A DNA stretch of 56,681 nucleotides, taken from NCBI GenBank assembly GCA_000717735.1, contig JOBE01000061.1:1-56681 (forward strand), written 5' to 3'. The stretch is from Streptomyces griseoluteus. Lineage in GTDB: Bacteria; Actinomycetota; Actinomycetes; Streptomycetales; Streptomycetaceae. The translations under genes and the position numbers were made by a program. The stretch's first letter is position 1; each line of letters opens with the position of its first letter. The notes below the pieces were generated by a model that searched no databases, was not told the DNA's origin, and saw nothing but the letters and a program-made list of their open reading frames with translations. Of the stretch, positions 17,834 through 27,133 are shown in pieces.

Positions 17834-18772
17834 ATGGACCGACACGACAGGGAACTCCTCGGCATGGAGCTCCTCGACGACAAGGAACTCCTCGCCCGGC
17901 GCTTCGAGGCCGACCGGGGCCACCTCAGGGCGGTGGCCTACCGGATGCTCGGCTCGCTCGGCGAGGCCGAGGACGCCGTCCAGGAGGCCTGGTTCAAGCT
18001 CAGCCGCAGCGACGTCAGCGCGGTGGAGAACCTCAGCGGCTGGCTGACCACGGTCGTCGGCCGCGTCTGCCTCGACATGCTGCGCTCCCGCGGCTCGCGC
18101 CGCGAGGACCCGCTGGAGTACTACGTCCCCGACCCGGTCGTCCGGGTCGTCGGCGGCACCGATCCGGAGCACGCCGCCGAGCTCACCGAGTCCGTCGGCC
18201 TCGCCCTCCTCGTCGTCCTGGAGACCCTGTCGCCGGCCGAGCGGCTCGCGTTCGTCCTGCACGACATGTTCGCCGTCTCCTTCGACGAGATCGCGCAGAT
18301 CGTGGACCGCACCCCGGCGGCCACCCGCCAGCTCGCCAGCCGCGCCCGCCGCCGGGTGCAGGACGCCACCCCGGCCGCCGGGCCCGACGCGCACAGGCAG
18401 CGGGAGATCGCCGACGCCTTCCTCGCCGCCTCGCGCGGCGGCGACTTCGAGGGGCTGCTCGCGGTCCTCGACCCGGACGTGGTGCTGCGCGCGGACGGCG
18501 GCAGGACCCTCGCGGCCGTCTCGAAGATCGTCAGGGGCGCGGAGGCCGTCATCGCGCAGGCCCTCATGTACGCGAAGTTCAAGCAGGCGGCGCTGCCGGT
18601 CGTGGTCAACGGCGCACCCGCGTACCTGTCGGTCGTCGACGGACGTCCGGCCGTGCTCATGTCGTTCACGATCGCCGGGGACCGGATCGTCGGGCTCGAG
18701 ATCCTGGCGGACCCGGAGCGGCTCGCCGCGCTCGACCTCTCGGAGGAGGACCTGGCGAGGGCGGCCTACTGA
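17834..18772 (+). CDS. ECF41-family RNA polymerase sigma factor with SnoaL-like C-terminal domain
   Basis: 312 aa from ATG 17834 with GGGGAGA upstream. Sigma-70 region 2 (RGHLRAVAYRMLGSLGEAEDAVQEAWFKL) and region 4 (LSPAERLAFVLHDMFAVSFDEIAQIVDRTPAATRQLASRARRRV, here split) are followed by a fused SnoaL-like domain from about residue 200. ECF41 hallmarks appear in variant form: YVPDP for the linker WLPEP, ADGGR for DGGGK and ADPERL for NPDKL. The fused domain replaces an anti-sigma factor and modulates activity. ECF41 genes normally sit with a carboxymuconolactone decarboxylase, oxidoreductase or epimerase; none is here. The only divergent neighbour is the rhodanese gene. Confidence 0.92.
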   Translation: MDRHDRELLGMELLDDKELLARRFEADRGHLRAVAYRMLGSLGEAEDAVQEAWFKLSRSDVSAVENLSGWLTTVVGRVCLDMLRSRGSRREDPLEYYVPDPVVRVVGGTDPEHAAELTESVGLALLVVLETLSPAERLAFVLHDMFAVSFDEIAQIVDRTPAATRQLASRARRRVQDATPAAGPDAHRQREIADAFLAASRGGDFEGLLAVLDPDVVLRADGGRTLAAVSKIVRGAEAVIAQALMYAKFKQAALPVVVNGAPAYLSVVDGRPAVLMSFTIAGDRIVGLEILADPERLAALDLSEEDLARAAY

Positions 18773-18779
18773 CGCCCGC

Positions 18780-19403
18780 TCACGCCCTGCGGGCAGCCGG
18801 CCCGGTGACCGACGTCCCCCTGGCGGCCGCCAAGGAAGCTCCAGCCGCCAGGGAGACGACGGCGCTCGCCATGCCGAGTACGGCGCCGGCGGCGACGTCT
18901 CCCGGGTAGTGCACCCCGGTGTGGACGCGGGAGTAGCCCACGGCCATCGCCAGGACCTGCAGGGGAACGGCGGCCGGCGGCAGCACCACCCCCACGGCGG
19001 TGGCGAAGGCGACCGCCGACGCGGTGTGCCCGGAGGGGAACGAGGCCGAGTCGGGCATCGGCACGTGGCGGCCCGTCACCACCCGGGCCGCCTCCCGGTC
19101 CGGCCGCTGCCGGCGCACCAGACGCTTGCCCAGCAGGTTCGCCGCGGCCGAGGCCACGGCGATGGCCCCGACCCCGGCGAGGGCCGCCCGGCGCGGCCGG
19201 CCGGGGACGAGGGCGAGCCCCGCCGCCAGGGCGAACGAGATCTTGGAGTGGTCGGCCGTGTGCGAGAGCCTGCGGAGCCCGGTGTCGAGCGTGGGTGTGG
19301 GGGTGGCGGCCACGGCGGCGTACACGGCCCCGTCCATCGCCCGGAGGTCCTTGAGGACGCCCCTCAGGGGGCCCGTGGTGCTCGTGGTGCTCGTCTCCGT
19401 CAT
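18780..19403 (-). CDS. PAP2-family membrane phosphatase
   Basis: 207 aa lipid phosphatase or undecaprenyl-pyrophosphate phosphatase-like protein. The three PAP2 signatures are intact: KRLVRRQRP, SFPSGHTA and SRVHTGVHYPGD. Four to five hydrophobic helices (AAGLALVPG, AAVPLQVLAMAVGY, AGAVLGMASAVVSL). ATG 19403 has GAGGAG seven bases upstream. The start overlaps the stop of the diacylglycerol-kinase-like gene (ATGA), so the pair is translationally coupled, linking a lipid kinase and a lipid phosphatase. Confidence 0.88.
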   Translation of the reverse strand: MTETSTTSTTGPLRGVLKDLRAMDGAVYAAVAATPTPTLDTGLRRLSHTADHSKISFALAAGLALVPGRPRRAALAGVGAIAVASAAANLLGKRLVRRQRPDREAARVVTGRHVPMPDSASFPSGHTASAVAFATAVGVVLPPAAVPLQVLAMAVGYSRVHTGVHYPGDVAAGAVLGMASAVVSLAAGASLAAARGTSVTGPAARRA

Positions 19404-20821
19404 GTGCCGCTCCTCGGGGAGGGATGGTGGAAGGCCAGTCGGGTGATGCGCCGCCAGTCCATGGGCGGCTGGGGCTCGATGACGCCGGGCCGGTGACGGG
19501 GCACGAGGACCCGCAGAGCGCCGGGGCGGAGGGTACAGACGACGGGAGTGGGCAGGATCAGCGCCTCGCCGTCGACGGCGACCGGAATGAGACCACGGGC
19601 CCCACTCCTCCCACTGGTCCCATCGGAGCCGGAACCGGCATCGCCGCCCCCCACCCTCACGGCCTTCCCCGTCACCTCGACCCGGGCGGCCGTGAGCACG
19701 TTCAGGCCGGCCGCCTGGGTGCCCCGTACGGCCAGTTCGGCGGCCTGGGCCGCCCCCTCGACCCGGATGGCGATCACCCCCAGCTCACCCCCGTCGAGCC
19801 GCGGTCTCCTGGCGGCGGCAGCGAACGGATCGGGCGCCGCGTACGGGTTGTTGCTGACCAGGAGCGCCTGCTGGGCGGGCAGCCGGTGGCCGTCGGCGAT
19901 CGCGTCGAGGCGGTCGCCCTCACCGCCCTGGAGCAGATCGGGGAGGAGGTCGAGCGCGGTGCCCGCCTTCGCGTCGCGGTAATCCGGGTGCTGGACGACA
20001 TCGGCGTACACGCCGAAGGAGACCGTGTTGACGAAGGGCCGCCCGGAGACCGAACCCAGGTCGACCCGGAATTCCTCGCCGTCGACGAGGGCGTCCAGAC
20101 AGCTGGCCGGGTCGGTGCGGTCGAGGCCCAGATCGAGGGCGAAGTGGTTACGGGTGCCGGCCGAGACGACGAGGAACGGCAGGTCGTGCTCGGCGGCCAC
20201 GGCGGCGACGAGCGCCTGCGTACCGTCGCCGCCGGCCACGCCGAGCAGGTCGGCGCCCTCGGACACCGCCTTCCGGGCGAGCGCGGTGACATCGGTCTCG
20301 GCGCCCGGGTCGAGGAGGACGACCCGGGCGCCCAGCTTCTCGGCCCGCTCGACGAGCCCGAACCGGGCGACCTTCCCTCCCCCGGACTTGGGGTTCATGA
20401 TCAGCACGGGCCGGCGCGGCCGGGGCCGCCGCTCCCCGCGCGTACGCGTCGGTTCCCGCTCACCCACAGGCCGGCGCAGGGCGGCCCGCGCACACAACAG
20501 CGCCACGCCCCACAGGCCGAGGGCCACGAGCGCGGTCAGCCAGAGGCCCCCGACGACGTACAGGGTGAGGACCGCGACGGGCGCGCCGACGGCGAGCAGC
20601 CCGCCGAACACGCGCAACGGCCCGCGGTGGGCGAGGAACCACCAGATCCCCGCGGCCGAACAGACCAGCCCCACGAGCCCGCTCAGCAGGACCACCATGC
20701 CGCCGTTGCCGAGGCCGGTCAGCAGGAACAACACGGCGGCGGCCGCCGCGGCGAGCGCCCCCCTGGCCAGCCGCCGGGCCCCCGCCACCGGATCACCGGA
20801 CCTACTCCCCATCACCGTCAC
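19400..20821 (-). CDS. diacylglycerol kinase / sphingosine kinase-like lipid kinase with membrane domain
   Basis: About 473 aa. The N-terminal third holds three to four membrane helices (about residues 20-105). The DAGK catalytic domain follows at about 130-260 with LIMNPKSGGGK and the nucleotide-binding GVAGGDGT. It probably phosphorylates a lipid such as diacylglycerol. I chose GTG 20821 because GGAGG lies eight bases upstream; ATG at 20812 and GTG at 20848 are alternatives. The C-terminus has a Ser/Gly-rich loop (GGDAGSGSDGTSGRSG). It is coupled to the PAP2 gene downstream. Confidence 0.85.
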   Translation of the reverse strand: MTVMGSRSGDPVAGARRLARGALAAAAAAVLFLLTGLGNGGMVVLLSGLVGLVCSAAGIWWFLAHRGPLRVFGGLLAVGAPVAVLTLYVVGGLWLTALVALGLWGVALLCARAALRRPVGEREPTRTRGERRPRPRRPVLIMNPKSGGGKVARFGLVERAEKLGARVVLLDPGAETDVTALARKAVSEGADLLGVAGGDGTQALVAAVAAEHDLPFLVVSAGTRNHFALDLGLDRTDPASCLDALVDGEEFRVDLGSVSGRPFVNTVSFGVYADVVQHPDYRDAKAGTALDLLPDLLQGGEGDRLDAIADGHRLPAQQALLVSNNPYAAPDPFAAAARRPRLDGGELGVIAIRVEGAAQAAELAVRGTQAAGLNVLTAARVEVTGKAVRVGGGDAGSGSDGTSGRSGARGLIPVAVDGEALILPTPVVCTLRPGALRVLVPRHRPGVIEPQPPMDWRRITRLAFHHPSPRSGT

Positions 20822-21148
20822 CGTCCCCACCTCCGAGCTCGCCGCCACGTTCCAGGTTCGTCCAGAGTGACGCGAACCGCGCCCGGGAGGATGCGCGATC
20901 CGGAGCGGCCGCCGGGCGGGTCAGTCCCCGGCCGGGCCGCGATCAGGATCAGCCTTCCCGTGTCAACGGGCTCGACTCCGGCAGGAGTTCACCGATCCGG
21001 AAGGCCATGCCGATGCCCGTTCGGCGCCGCGCACGGGGACGGCACAGGCCCAGGGCATCCGGCGGGGAACGACGGAGCGCCCCGGCCGGTCGAAACCGGT
21101 CGGGGCGCTCCCCTGCAGGTCAGAGGGTTTCCCCTCCCCCGCCACACG
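20822..21148. other. intergenic region between lipid kinase and tRNA-Lys
   Basis: 327 bases with no supported gene. It holds the terminator of tRNA-Lys (21074-21111) and an inverted repeat GGTTCG / CGAACC near 20853-20876 upstream of the lipid-kinase gene. An open frame overlapping the tRNA on the plus strand is the familiar spurious antisense-tRNA frame. Confidence 0.5.
21074..21111 (-). terminator. strong hairpin terminator after tRNA-Lys
   Basis: GGAGCGCCCCGGCCGGT pairs with ACCGGTCGGGGCGCTCC around a CGAA tetraloop, 17 bp with one G:U pair, about 38 bases downstream of the tRNA. Confidence 0.8.
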
Positions 21149-21222
21149 TAGGCCGTGTGGGACTCGAACCCACAACCAACGGATTAAAAGTCCGCTGCTC
21201 TGACCAATTGAGCTAACGGCCC
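21149..21222 (-). tRNA. tRNA-Lys (TTT)
   Basis: 74 nt: acceptor GGGCCGT/ACGGCCT, D arm AGCTCAATTGGTCAGAGCA, anticodon loop CTTTTAA, T arm GTGGGTTCGAGTCCCAC. CCA not encoded. A -10-like TATGCT lies at 21248-21243. Confidence 0.97.
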
Positions 21223-21385
21223 GTGGACAAGCACACCCGTGCAGCATAGCCCGAGAGATTCCCTGAACCGATCGGGTATCCGACACGGACCGCGCGGTGT
21301 GCCTCGCGGTGTGCCGTGCCGGGTGCCGGGCCGCGGGCCCGGGCGACGTGGCCGGGCCCGCGGTGGGACGGGAGGGTTCTCGCGG

Positions 21386-24300
21386 TCAGAACAGGGACTT
21401 GAAGGTGTTCCAGCCGCCGCCGATCAGGAAGCGGGAGCGGTACGCGCCGCCGCAGGTGGCGTCGTAGCTGTACAGCCTGCCCGCGGTGTCGCGGCCGACC
21501 AGGTCCGGGCAACCGTCGCCCGAGATGTCGCCGACGCCCGCCACGGACGAGTAGATCCCCCAGCCGGTGCCGATCTTCACCCGCGCCGTCACGCCGCCGG
21601 TCGCCGTGCCGTAGTACCGCCACAGCCCGCCGTCCGCGTCCACGCCCAGCAGGTCGCCGCGCCCGTCGCGGTTGGTGTCCCCGGCGCCGACGATCTTCTT
21701 GTACAGCTTCCAGTTGGTGCCGATCCGCACCCGGGTCTTCACCCGGTGGTCGGCCGTGCCCGCGTAGAAGTACATGTCGCCGGTCGACGTCTGGCGTGCG
21801 ATCAGGTCGGTGAACCCGTCGCCGTTCGCGTCGCCGGGGGACGTCAGGACGTCGTACTGTCCCCAGCCCGAACCGATCAGCGTGTACGGCGAGGAGGCCG
21901 AGACCACCTTCCCGCAGCCCGGCCGGTACGCCCGAAGCTGGTCGCCGACGCGGGCGATGACGTCCGCGCAGCCGTCGCCGTCGACGTCGCCGTACGGCAC
22001 CAGGACGGACGTGGTCGCGAACGCCGTGCCCGTGCCCGCGATCCGCGGCGCGAAACCGCCGAACCCGTTGCCCTTGTACAGGGACACCAGACCCGCCGTG
22101 TCCATCGCCAGGAGATCGCCCTGCGTGTCGTTCCCGGCCATGTCCCGCCATGCGGGCTTGCCGCCGGTGACCGTGATCGTGCCGGTCAGGGAGAGGTCCC
22201 TGCCCTGCCCGTCCGCCGTGCCGGCCGCCAGGTGCCAGGTGTACGTGCCGTTCACGACGGTCTTCCCCGCCGCCGTCCTGCCGTCCCACGAGACGTCGAC
22301 GCGGCCCCGGGTCTCGTACGCCCCGAGGGTGCGGATCACGGCCCCGGAGAACCGGTCGCGCAGCGTCAGCTGCCAGATCGACGCGGGCTTGGAGAGCGCC
22401 CAGGACGCCTTCCAGCCGTCCTGCGGCCGCATGCCGGCCGGCACCTTCGCCGAGGCGGCGGTGAGGTCGGAGGTGGGAACGCCGGGCCACACGACATGGA
22501 CCAGGTGGTGGCGGTCCTTGTACGCGACCGCCCCGCCGAAGCGGTCGACGGTCCAGGACTCGCGGCGGGCGCCGGAGACGGGTTCGGAGTCGACGAGCCT
22601 GCGCACCACGGGCTTGCCGGAAGAGTCCTTGGAGGTGAGGTCGGTGAGCCGGAGGTACGACGCGGAGTCCCGGTCGACGACGTAGCCGTCGCCGAGCAGG
22701 GACCCGTCGGCAGTTCCCAGGGCCAACGGCACCTTCGTGCCCGTCCTGAGGTCGATCACGCCCCGCTGCTGGGTCGGCCCGCATCCCCAGTACAGCCAGC
22801 GCCCGGCGGCCGCCTGAAGCTCCGTAGGGACGCACGCCGCGCCGGTCGTGACCTTGCCGAGGTCCTTGCCGGTGGCCAGGTCCGTACGTGCCACCTCGCC
22901 CGCCGTGGCCGTGCCCGCGTACAGGGTGGCGCCCCAGAGGGCCGCCGCCGTCTGCGGCTGCTCGCGGACGACGGTCTGCGCGTCGAGGTCGACGACGAGC
23001 GTCTTGCCCCGTCCCGTGAAGACCGCCCGCGGGCCGAAGGCGTCGACGATCCGGCCGTCCGTCTCGCCGGTGGACACCCGGCTCACCTGACCGGTGGAGG
23101 TACGGGCGGTGACCTCCAGTGGCTTGAAGTCGTCGTGGGCCAGGTAGACCGTACGGCCGTCCCCGCTGTCGAACAGCGGCGTGGTGTTCCTCAGCCGCTT
23201 CGTCTCGGCCCCCGCCCACACCGGCTGCGGATCACCGGTGTGCATCGGCCCGACGGGCAGCGTCCTTCCGTAGAAGCCGCTGCCCTTCGAGGTGCTCCAC
23301 TCCAGGGTGGAGAGCCGGCCCGAGCCGAGGGCGAGCGACGCCACCTCGGCCGGGATCGGCTCCACACGGCGCAGCTTCTCCAGGACCGGGGCGCCGCCGT
23401 CCTTCGCCGGGGCGGCCCTGAGGAGGGACCAGTCGGTGGCGGAGGTGCCGCCGACGACGGCCACGCCTCCGCCCGCGATCTGGGTGAGCTCCGCCTCGGC
23501 ACCCGTCAGAAGCGTCTGCGCGGGCTTGTCGGGGTGCAGCGCGACGAGCTTCCGCCGCAGCGACGCGCCGATGCCGGGAACCTCACCCAGGGCGAGGACC
23601 CAGTCGCCGACCAGGGCGATGCGGGCGGTGCTCAGTCCTTCGGGGAGGACGAGGGTCCGCTCGGGGCCGGTCAGGGCCGCGCGCTCGCGGATGTGGACCG
23701 TGCGGCTGCCGTCGATCCAGGCGATCCGGTCGGGGCTCAGCGCCACCGGGGCCACGGGCGCGTTGCCGGTCGCGGTGCGCGCGGGGACCACGGTCATCCG
23801 TCCGGTGGCCGGATCGACGAGGCCGAGGTCGGAGAAGCCGTACGCGTACGGGTCGACGCCCCTGGCGAAGCGGACGACGGCCGTGGAGCCGTCGCCGGCC
23901 GCGAGCTGCGCCTGTTCCACGTTGGCGTCCGCGGGCCAGCCGGTGACGGGCGTGCGGGTCCCGTTCGGAGCGTCGGCGCGCACCAGGTAGTAGCCGCCGC
24001 TCGTGCCCGTCGCGGCGGAGGCCCCCTGCCGGAAGAGCAGGACGTCGCCGACCAGGCCCACGTAGCTCGCGTCGGTGGGGATGTCGAACGGCCGCTCGGT
24101 GCCGGTCTCCAGGTCGCGGACGGCGTGGAGGCCGAGGCCCGGCTGGACGTACAGGTGGCGTCCGCCGTTGCCGGACTCGGCGAAGGGCACGGCCCCCTTG
24201 TCGTACCCCAGGCCGGTGTTCTTCGCGGGGTCGGTGAAGTCCGTCCACTCCAGTTCCCCGCCGTACGGCCGGTCGGGGTCCTCCGTCTCGTGTACATAGC

Positions 24301-24499
24301 CCGTGGGGCCGACGGCGGTGACGGTCTGCTGCCGGGGCAGGGCCCGCCAGTTGGGCGCGATGTCCAGCTGGTCGACGCCGACGACCGGCGAGGCCTGGGC
24401 GACGACGGCGGGTGAGAGGCCGACCGCCGTGGCGACGAGCGCTGTGGCGAGGACGGCGATACGCGCGCGGGGACGCCGCACGCGTGCGAAACGAGACAA
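21386..24499 (-). CDS. large secreted protein with FlgD-Ig-like and FG-GAP (VCBS) repeats
   Basis: 1037 aa. The TTG start at 24499 is chosen because GGAGGG lies six bases upstream and it is followed at once by an Arg-rich signal peptide (SRFARVRRPRARIAVLATAL to VVAQA, cleavage near residue 36). The long middle resembles a beta-propeller with repeated G-D-W and R-TD-ATG motifs. A FlgD-type Ig-like segment (TVVNGTYTWHLAAGTADGQG) follows at about residue 740. Four C-terminal FG-GAP/VCBS repeats carry Ca-binding loops (GDVDGDGCAD, GDANGDGFTD, GDTNRDGRGD, GDISGDGCPD). Such proteins are common in Streptomyces; role unknown, probably extracellular binding. Confidence 0.85.
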   Translation of the reverse strand: MSRFARVRRPRARIAVLATALVATAVGLSPAVVAQASPVVGVDQLDIAPNWRALPRQQTVTAVGPTGYVHETEDPDRPYGGELEWTDFTDPAKNTGLGYDKGAVPFAESGNGGRHLYVQPGLGLHAVRDLETGTERPFDIPTDASYVGLVGDVLLFRQGASAATGTSGGYYLVRADAPNGTRTPVTGWPADANVEQAQLAAGDGSTAVVRFARGVDPYAYGFSDLGLVDPATGRMTVVPARTATGNAPVAPVALSPDRIAWIDGSRTVHIRERAALTGPERTLVLPEGLSTARIALVGDWVLALGEVPGIGASLRRKLVALHPDKPAQTLLTGAEAELTQIAGGGVAVVGGTSATDWSLLRAAPAKDGGAPVLEKLRRVEPIPAEVASLALGSGRLSTLEWSTSKGSGFYGRTLPVGPMHTGDPQPVWAGAETKRLRNTTPLFDSGDGRTVYLAHDDFKPLEVTARTSTGQVSRVSTGETDGRIVDAFGPRAVFTGRGKTLVVDLDAQTVVREQPQTAAALWGATLYAGTATAGEVARTDLATGKDLGKVTTGAACVPTELQAAAGRWLYWGCGPTQQRGVIDLRTGTKVPLALGTADGSLLGDGYVVDRDSASYLRLTDLTSKDSSGKPVVRRLVDSEPVSGARRESWTVDRFGGAVAYKDRHHLVHVVWPGVPTSDLTAASAKVPAGMRPQDGWKASWALSKPASIWQLTLRDRFSGAVIRTLGAYETRGRVDVSWDGRTAAGKTVVNGTYTWHLAAGTADGQGRDLSLTGTITVTGGKPAWRDMAGNDTQGDLLAMDTAGLVSLYKGNGFGGFAPRIAGTGTAFATTSVLVPYGDVDGDGCADVIARVGDQLRAYRPGCGKVVSASSPYTLIGSGWGQYDVLTSPGDANGDGFTDLIARQTSTGDMYFYAGTADHRVKTRVRIGTNWKLYKKIVGAGDTNRDGRGDLLGVDADGGLWRYYGTATGGVTARVKIGTGWGIYSSVAGVGDISGDGCPDLVGRDTAGRLYSYDATCGGAYRSRFLIGGGWNTFKSLF

Positions 24500-24646
24500 A
24501 GAGGTCCCTCCCCAGGGCAACCTGATGTGCGGGATACGGGGAGGAGCCTCCGCCGGGCCCCCTGGCCGGCACTCCTCACACGTCAACGGCCTGAGCGTAT
24601 CCCGTCGCACGCGAGTACGACTCGGGGGTCGCACGTACGCATACGA

Positions 24647-24689
24647 CTCAGGGCCCGCTCCGGCACCGAAGTGCGGGGCGGGCCCTGAG
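24647..24689 (-). terminator. hairpin terminator of the DEAD-box helicase gene
   Basis: A 12-bp perfect stem CTCAGGGCCCGC / GCGGGCCCTGAG, 54 bases after the helicase stop. Confidence 0.7.
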
Positions 24690-24742
24690 GTCCGTTCAGC
24701 TGCCGGCCGTCAGCTCTGTGGCTGCCGGCTGCTCACGGCAGG

Positions 24743-27133
24743 TCAGCCGTTGCGCTTCCAGCGCGGCTTGTCGTCACGGCGGCCGAAGGAGGAGCCGCCG
24801 CCGGCGGAGCCGGTCGAGCCGGTGCCGCGGTGGTCGTCACGGCGGCCGTACGGGCGGTCGCCGCCGGCCGGGCGGAAGCCGCCGGTCGCCGGACGGTCGT
24901 CACGGCGGAAGCCACCGGACGGACGGTCGCTGCCACGGTGGCCGCCGGCCGGACGGTCGTTGTCGCGACGCTCGAAGGAGCGGCCGCCGCGGTCGTCACG
25001 GTTGAAGCCACCGGAGGGACGGTCGTCGCGGCGGAAGCCGCCACGGTCGCCACCGCGGTCGTCACGGTTGAAGCCACCCGACGGACGGTCGTCGCGACGG
25101 AAGCCACCGGACGGACGGTCGTTGTCCCGACGGAAACCACCGGAGGGACGGTCGTCACGGCGGAAGCCGCCACGGTCGCCACCGCGGTCGTCACGGTTGA
25201 AGCCACCCGACGGACGGTCGTCACGGCGGAAGCCACCGGACGGACGGTCGTTGTCCCGACGGAAACCACCGGAGGGACGGTCGTCACGGTTGAAGCCACC
25301 GGACGGACGGTCATCGCGACGGAAGCCACCGGACGGACGGTCGTTGTCGCGACGGAAGCCGCCACGGTCACCACCGCGGTCGCCGCCACGGAAACCACCG
25401 CGGTCACCACGGTCGCCACCGCGGTCGTCACGGTTGAAGCCACCGCGCTCGCGGCGCTCGTAGTTGCCCCGGTCGTCGCGGGCGGCAGGACGCTCCTCGC
25501 GGCGCTGCTCCTCGACGCGGGCGGCGGCGCGCTCGGCCTCCACGGCGGCGGCGGCGATCTCGGCCTCGGCGGCCTCCGTCACCTCGGCCACGGCGGCCTC
25601 GGGGTCCTCGCCACGCTCGCGGGCGGCACGGGCCACCAGGCGGTCGGCCTCCTCGCGGAGCTCGACGGCGCGGCGCTGCAGGCGCTCCAGCTGCTTGGTC
25701 AGGTCGACGACCTCACGCTCGGCCTGCTTGGCCGAGTTGTTCGCCGAGTCGGCCTGGACCTCGGTCAGCGAACGGGCGCCGGTGATCTCGGCGACCTCGG
25801 GGTCGAAGGCGCCGGCGCCACCGACGATGTGACGCGAGGCGTCGACGCCCGCGTCCTCCATCAGGCGGAAGATCTGGCGGCGCTGGTGCGGCAGGGCCAG
25901 GGAGACCACGACACCGGAGCGGCCGGCACGGGCGGTACGGCCCGAGCGGTGCAGGTAGTCCTTGTGGTCGCCGGCCGGGTCCACGTTGAGGACCAGGTCG
26001 ATGCCGTCGACGTGGATGCCTCGGGCCGCGACGTCGGTCGCGACGAGCGCGTTGACGTAGCCCTTCTTGAAGTCCTCCAGGACGCGGGTACGGGCGCCCT
26101 GCGTCATGCCGCCGTGCAGCGCGTCGGCCTTCACACCGGAGTCGCACAGCTGCTCGGCGATGCGGTCGGCGCCCAGCTGGGTGCGGACGAAGATGATCGT
26201 GCGGCCCTTGCGGGCGGCGATCGCGGCCGTGACCGGCGCCTTGTCCTTCGGCTTCACGACGAGGACGTGGTGGGTCATGGTCGTGACGTTGCCCTGCGCG
26301 CTGTCGACCTCGTGCGTGACGGGGTCGGTCAGGTAGCGCTTGACCAGGGTGCCGATCTCGTTCTCCATGGTGGCGGAGAAGAGCATGCGCTGGCCGCCGC
26401 CGGGGATCTGGTCGAGCAGCTCGGTGACCTCGGGCAGGAAGCCCAGGTCGGCCATCTGGTCGGCCTCGTCGAGGACGGCGATCTTGACGTTCTCGAGCGA
26501 GCAGGCGCCGCGGTTGATGATGTCGCGCAGACGGCCCGGGGTGGCGACGAGGACGTCGACACCGCGCTCCAGGGCATAGATCTGGTTGCTCATCGACGTA
26601 CCGCCGCAGACGACCTTCATCTTGAGGCCGAGCACGTCGCCGTACGGCTGGAGGGCGTCCGCGACCTGCATCGCGAGCTCACGCGTCGGCGTGAGGATGA
26701 TGCCGCGGGGCTTCTTCTTGTCGGTGTGACCGCCGGCCAGACCGGCGAGCAGCGGGAGACCGAAGGAGAGGGTCTTGCCGGAGCCGGTACGGCCGCGGCC
26801 GAGGATGTCCTTGCCGGCCAGGGCGTCCGGGATGGTCGCCGCCTGGATCGGGAAGGGGGTGGTCACGCCGTTCTGCGCGAGCTTGCGCACGACGCCCTCG
26901 GGCAGACCGAGGTCGCCGAAGGTGACGGTGGGCTCGGACGGCTCCGCGTCGGCGTCGTCGGCGTCGTCGATCGCCTCGGCGGCGTCGTCGATCTCGATGG
27001 CGTCGATGGCCTCGACGATGGCCTCGACCACGTCGGTCTCGGCGGCGGTGTCGACGATCTCGGTGGCCGCGACGGCCTCGACGATCTCGTCGTTCTCGGG
27101 CATGACGGCGTGGTCAGAACTGAAAATGGACAT
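24743..27133 (-). CDS. DEAD-box ATP-dependent RNA helicase with RGG-like C-terminal tail
   Basis: 796 aa from ATG 27133. After an acidic N-terminus (about residues 12-66, rich in Asp/Glu/Ala) comes the helicase core: Q motif FPIQAATIP, Walker A GRTGSGKT (114-121), PTRELA, TPGR, DEAD (VLDEADQMADLGF), SAT, IIFVRT, ATDVAARGIHV and HRSGRTARAG. A charged coiled-coil segment (about 500-580) leads to a 200-residue repetitive tail of DRPSGGFRRD and DRGGFNRD units, an RGG-like RNA-binding region. Such helicases unwind structured RNA and are often cold-induced. A hairpin in the 5' leader (27197-27214) may contribute to control. Confidence 0.95.
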   Translation of the reverse strand: MSIFSSDHAVMPENDEIVEAVAATEIVDTAAETDVVEAIVEAIDAIEIDDAAEAIDDADDADAEPSEPTVTFGDLGLPEGVVRKLAQNGVTTPFPIQAATIPDALAGKDILGRGRTGSGKTLSFGLPLLAGLAGGHTDKKKPRGIILTPTRELAMQVADALQPYGDVLGLKMKVVCGGTSMSNQIYALERGVDVLVATPGRLRDIINRGACSLENVKIAVLDEADQMADLGFLPEVTELLDQIPGGGQRMLFSATMENEIGTLVKRYLTDPVTHEVDSAQGNVTTMTHHVLVVKPKDKAPVTAAIAARKGRTIIFVRTQLGADRIAEQLCDSGVKADALHGGMTQGARTRVLEDFKKGYVNALVATDVAARGIHVDGIDLVLNVDPAGDHKDYLHRSGRTARAGRSGVVVSLALPHQRRQIFRLMEDAGVDASRHIVGGAGAFDPEVAEITGARSLTEVQADSANNSAKQAEREVVDLTKQLERLQRRAVELREEADRLVARAARERGEDPEAAVAEVTEAAEAEIAAAAVEAERAAARVEEQRREERPAARDDRGNYERRERGGFNRDDRGGDRGDRGGFRGGDRGGDRGGFRRDNDRPSGGFRRDDRPSGGFNRDDRPSGGFRRDNDRPSGGFRRDDRPSGGFNRDDRGGDRGGFRRDDRPSGGFRRDNDRPSGGFRRDDRPSGGFNRDDRGGDRGGFRRDDRPSGGFNRDDRGGRSFERRDNDRPAGGHRGSDRPSGGFRRDDRPATGGFRPAGGDRPYGRRDDHRGTGSTGSAGGGSSFGRRDDKPRWKRNG
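24870..25460 (-). repeat. coding tandem repeats of the helicase tail
   Basis: Degenerate 27-30-bp units encoding DRPSGGFRRD, DRPSGGFNRD and DRGGDRGGF. Longer blocks of several units recur nearly unchanged (for example about 25041-25160 and 25165-25290), implying duplication of multi-unit blocks. Confidence 0.85.

Noticed and set aside
21007..21216. 69-codon frame ending GRVGLEPTTNGLKVRC
   Set aside because: This is the well-known spurious product of reading antisense across a tRNA-Lys gene.
24870..25460. Regularly spaced repeats resembling a CRISPR array
   Set aside because: Units are 27-30 bp, stay in frame with the helicase and code for DRPSGGF-type repeats; there are no unique spacers or cas genes.
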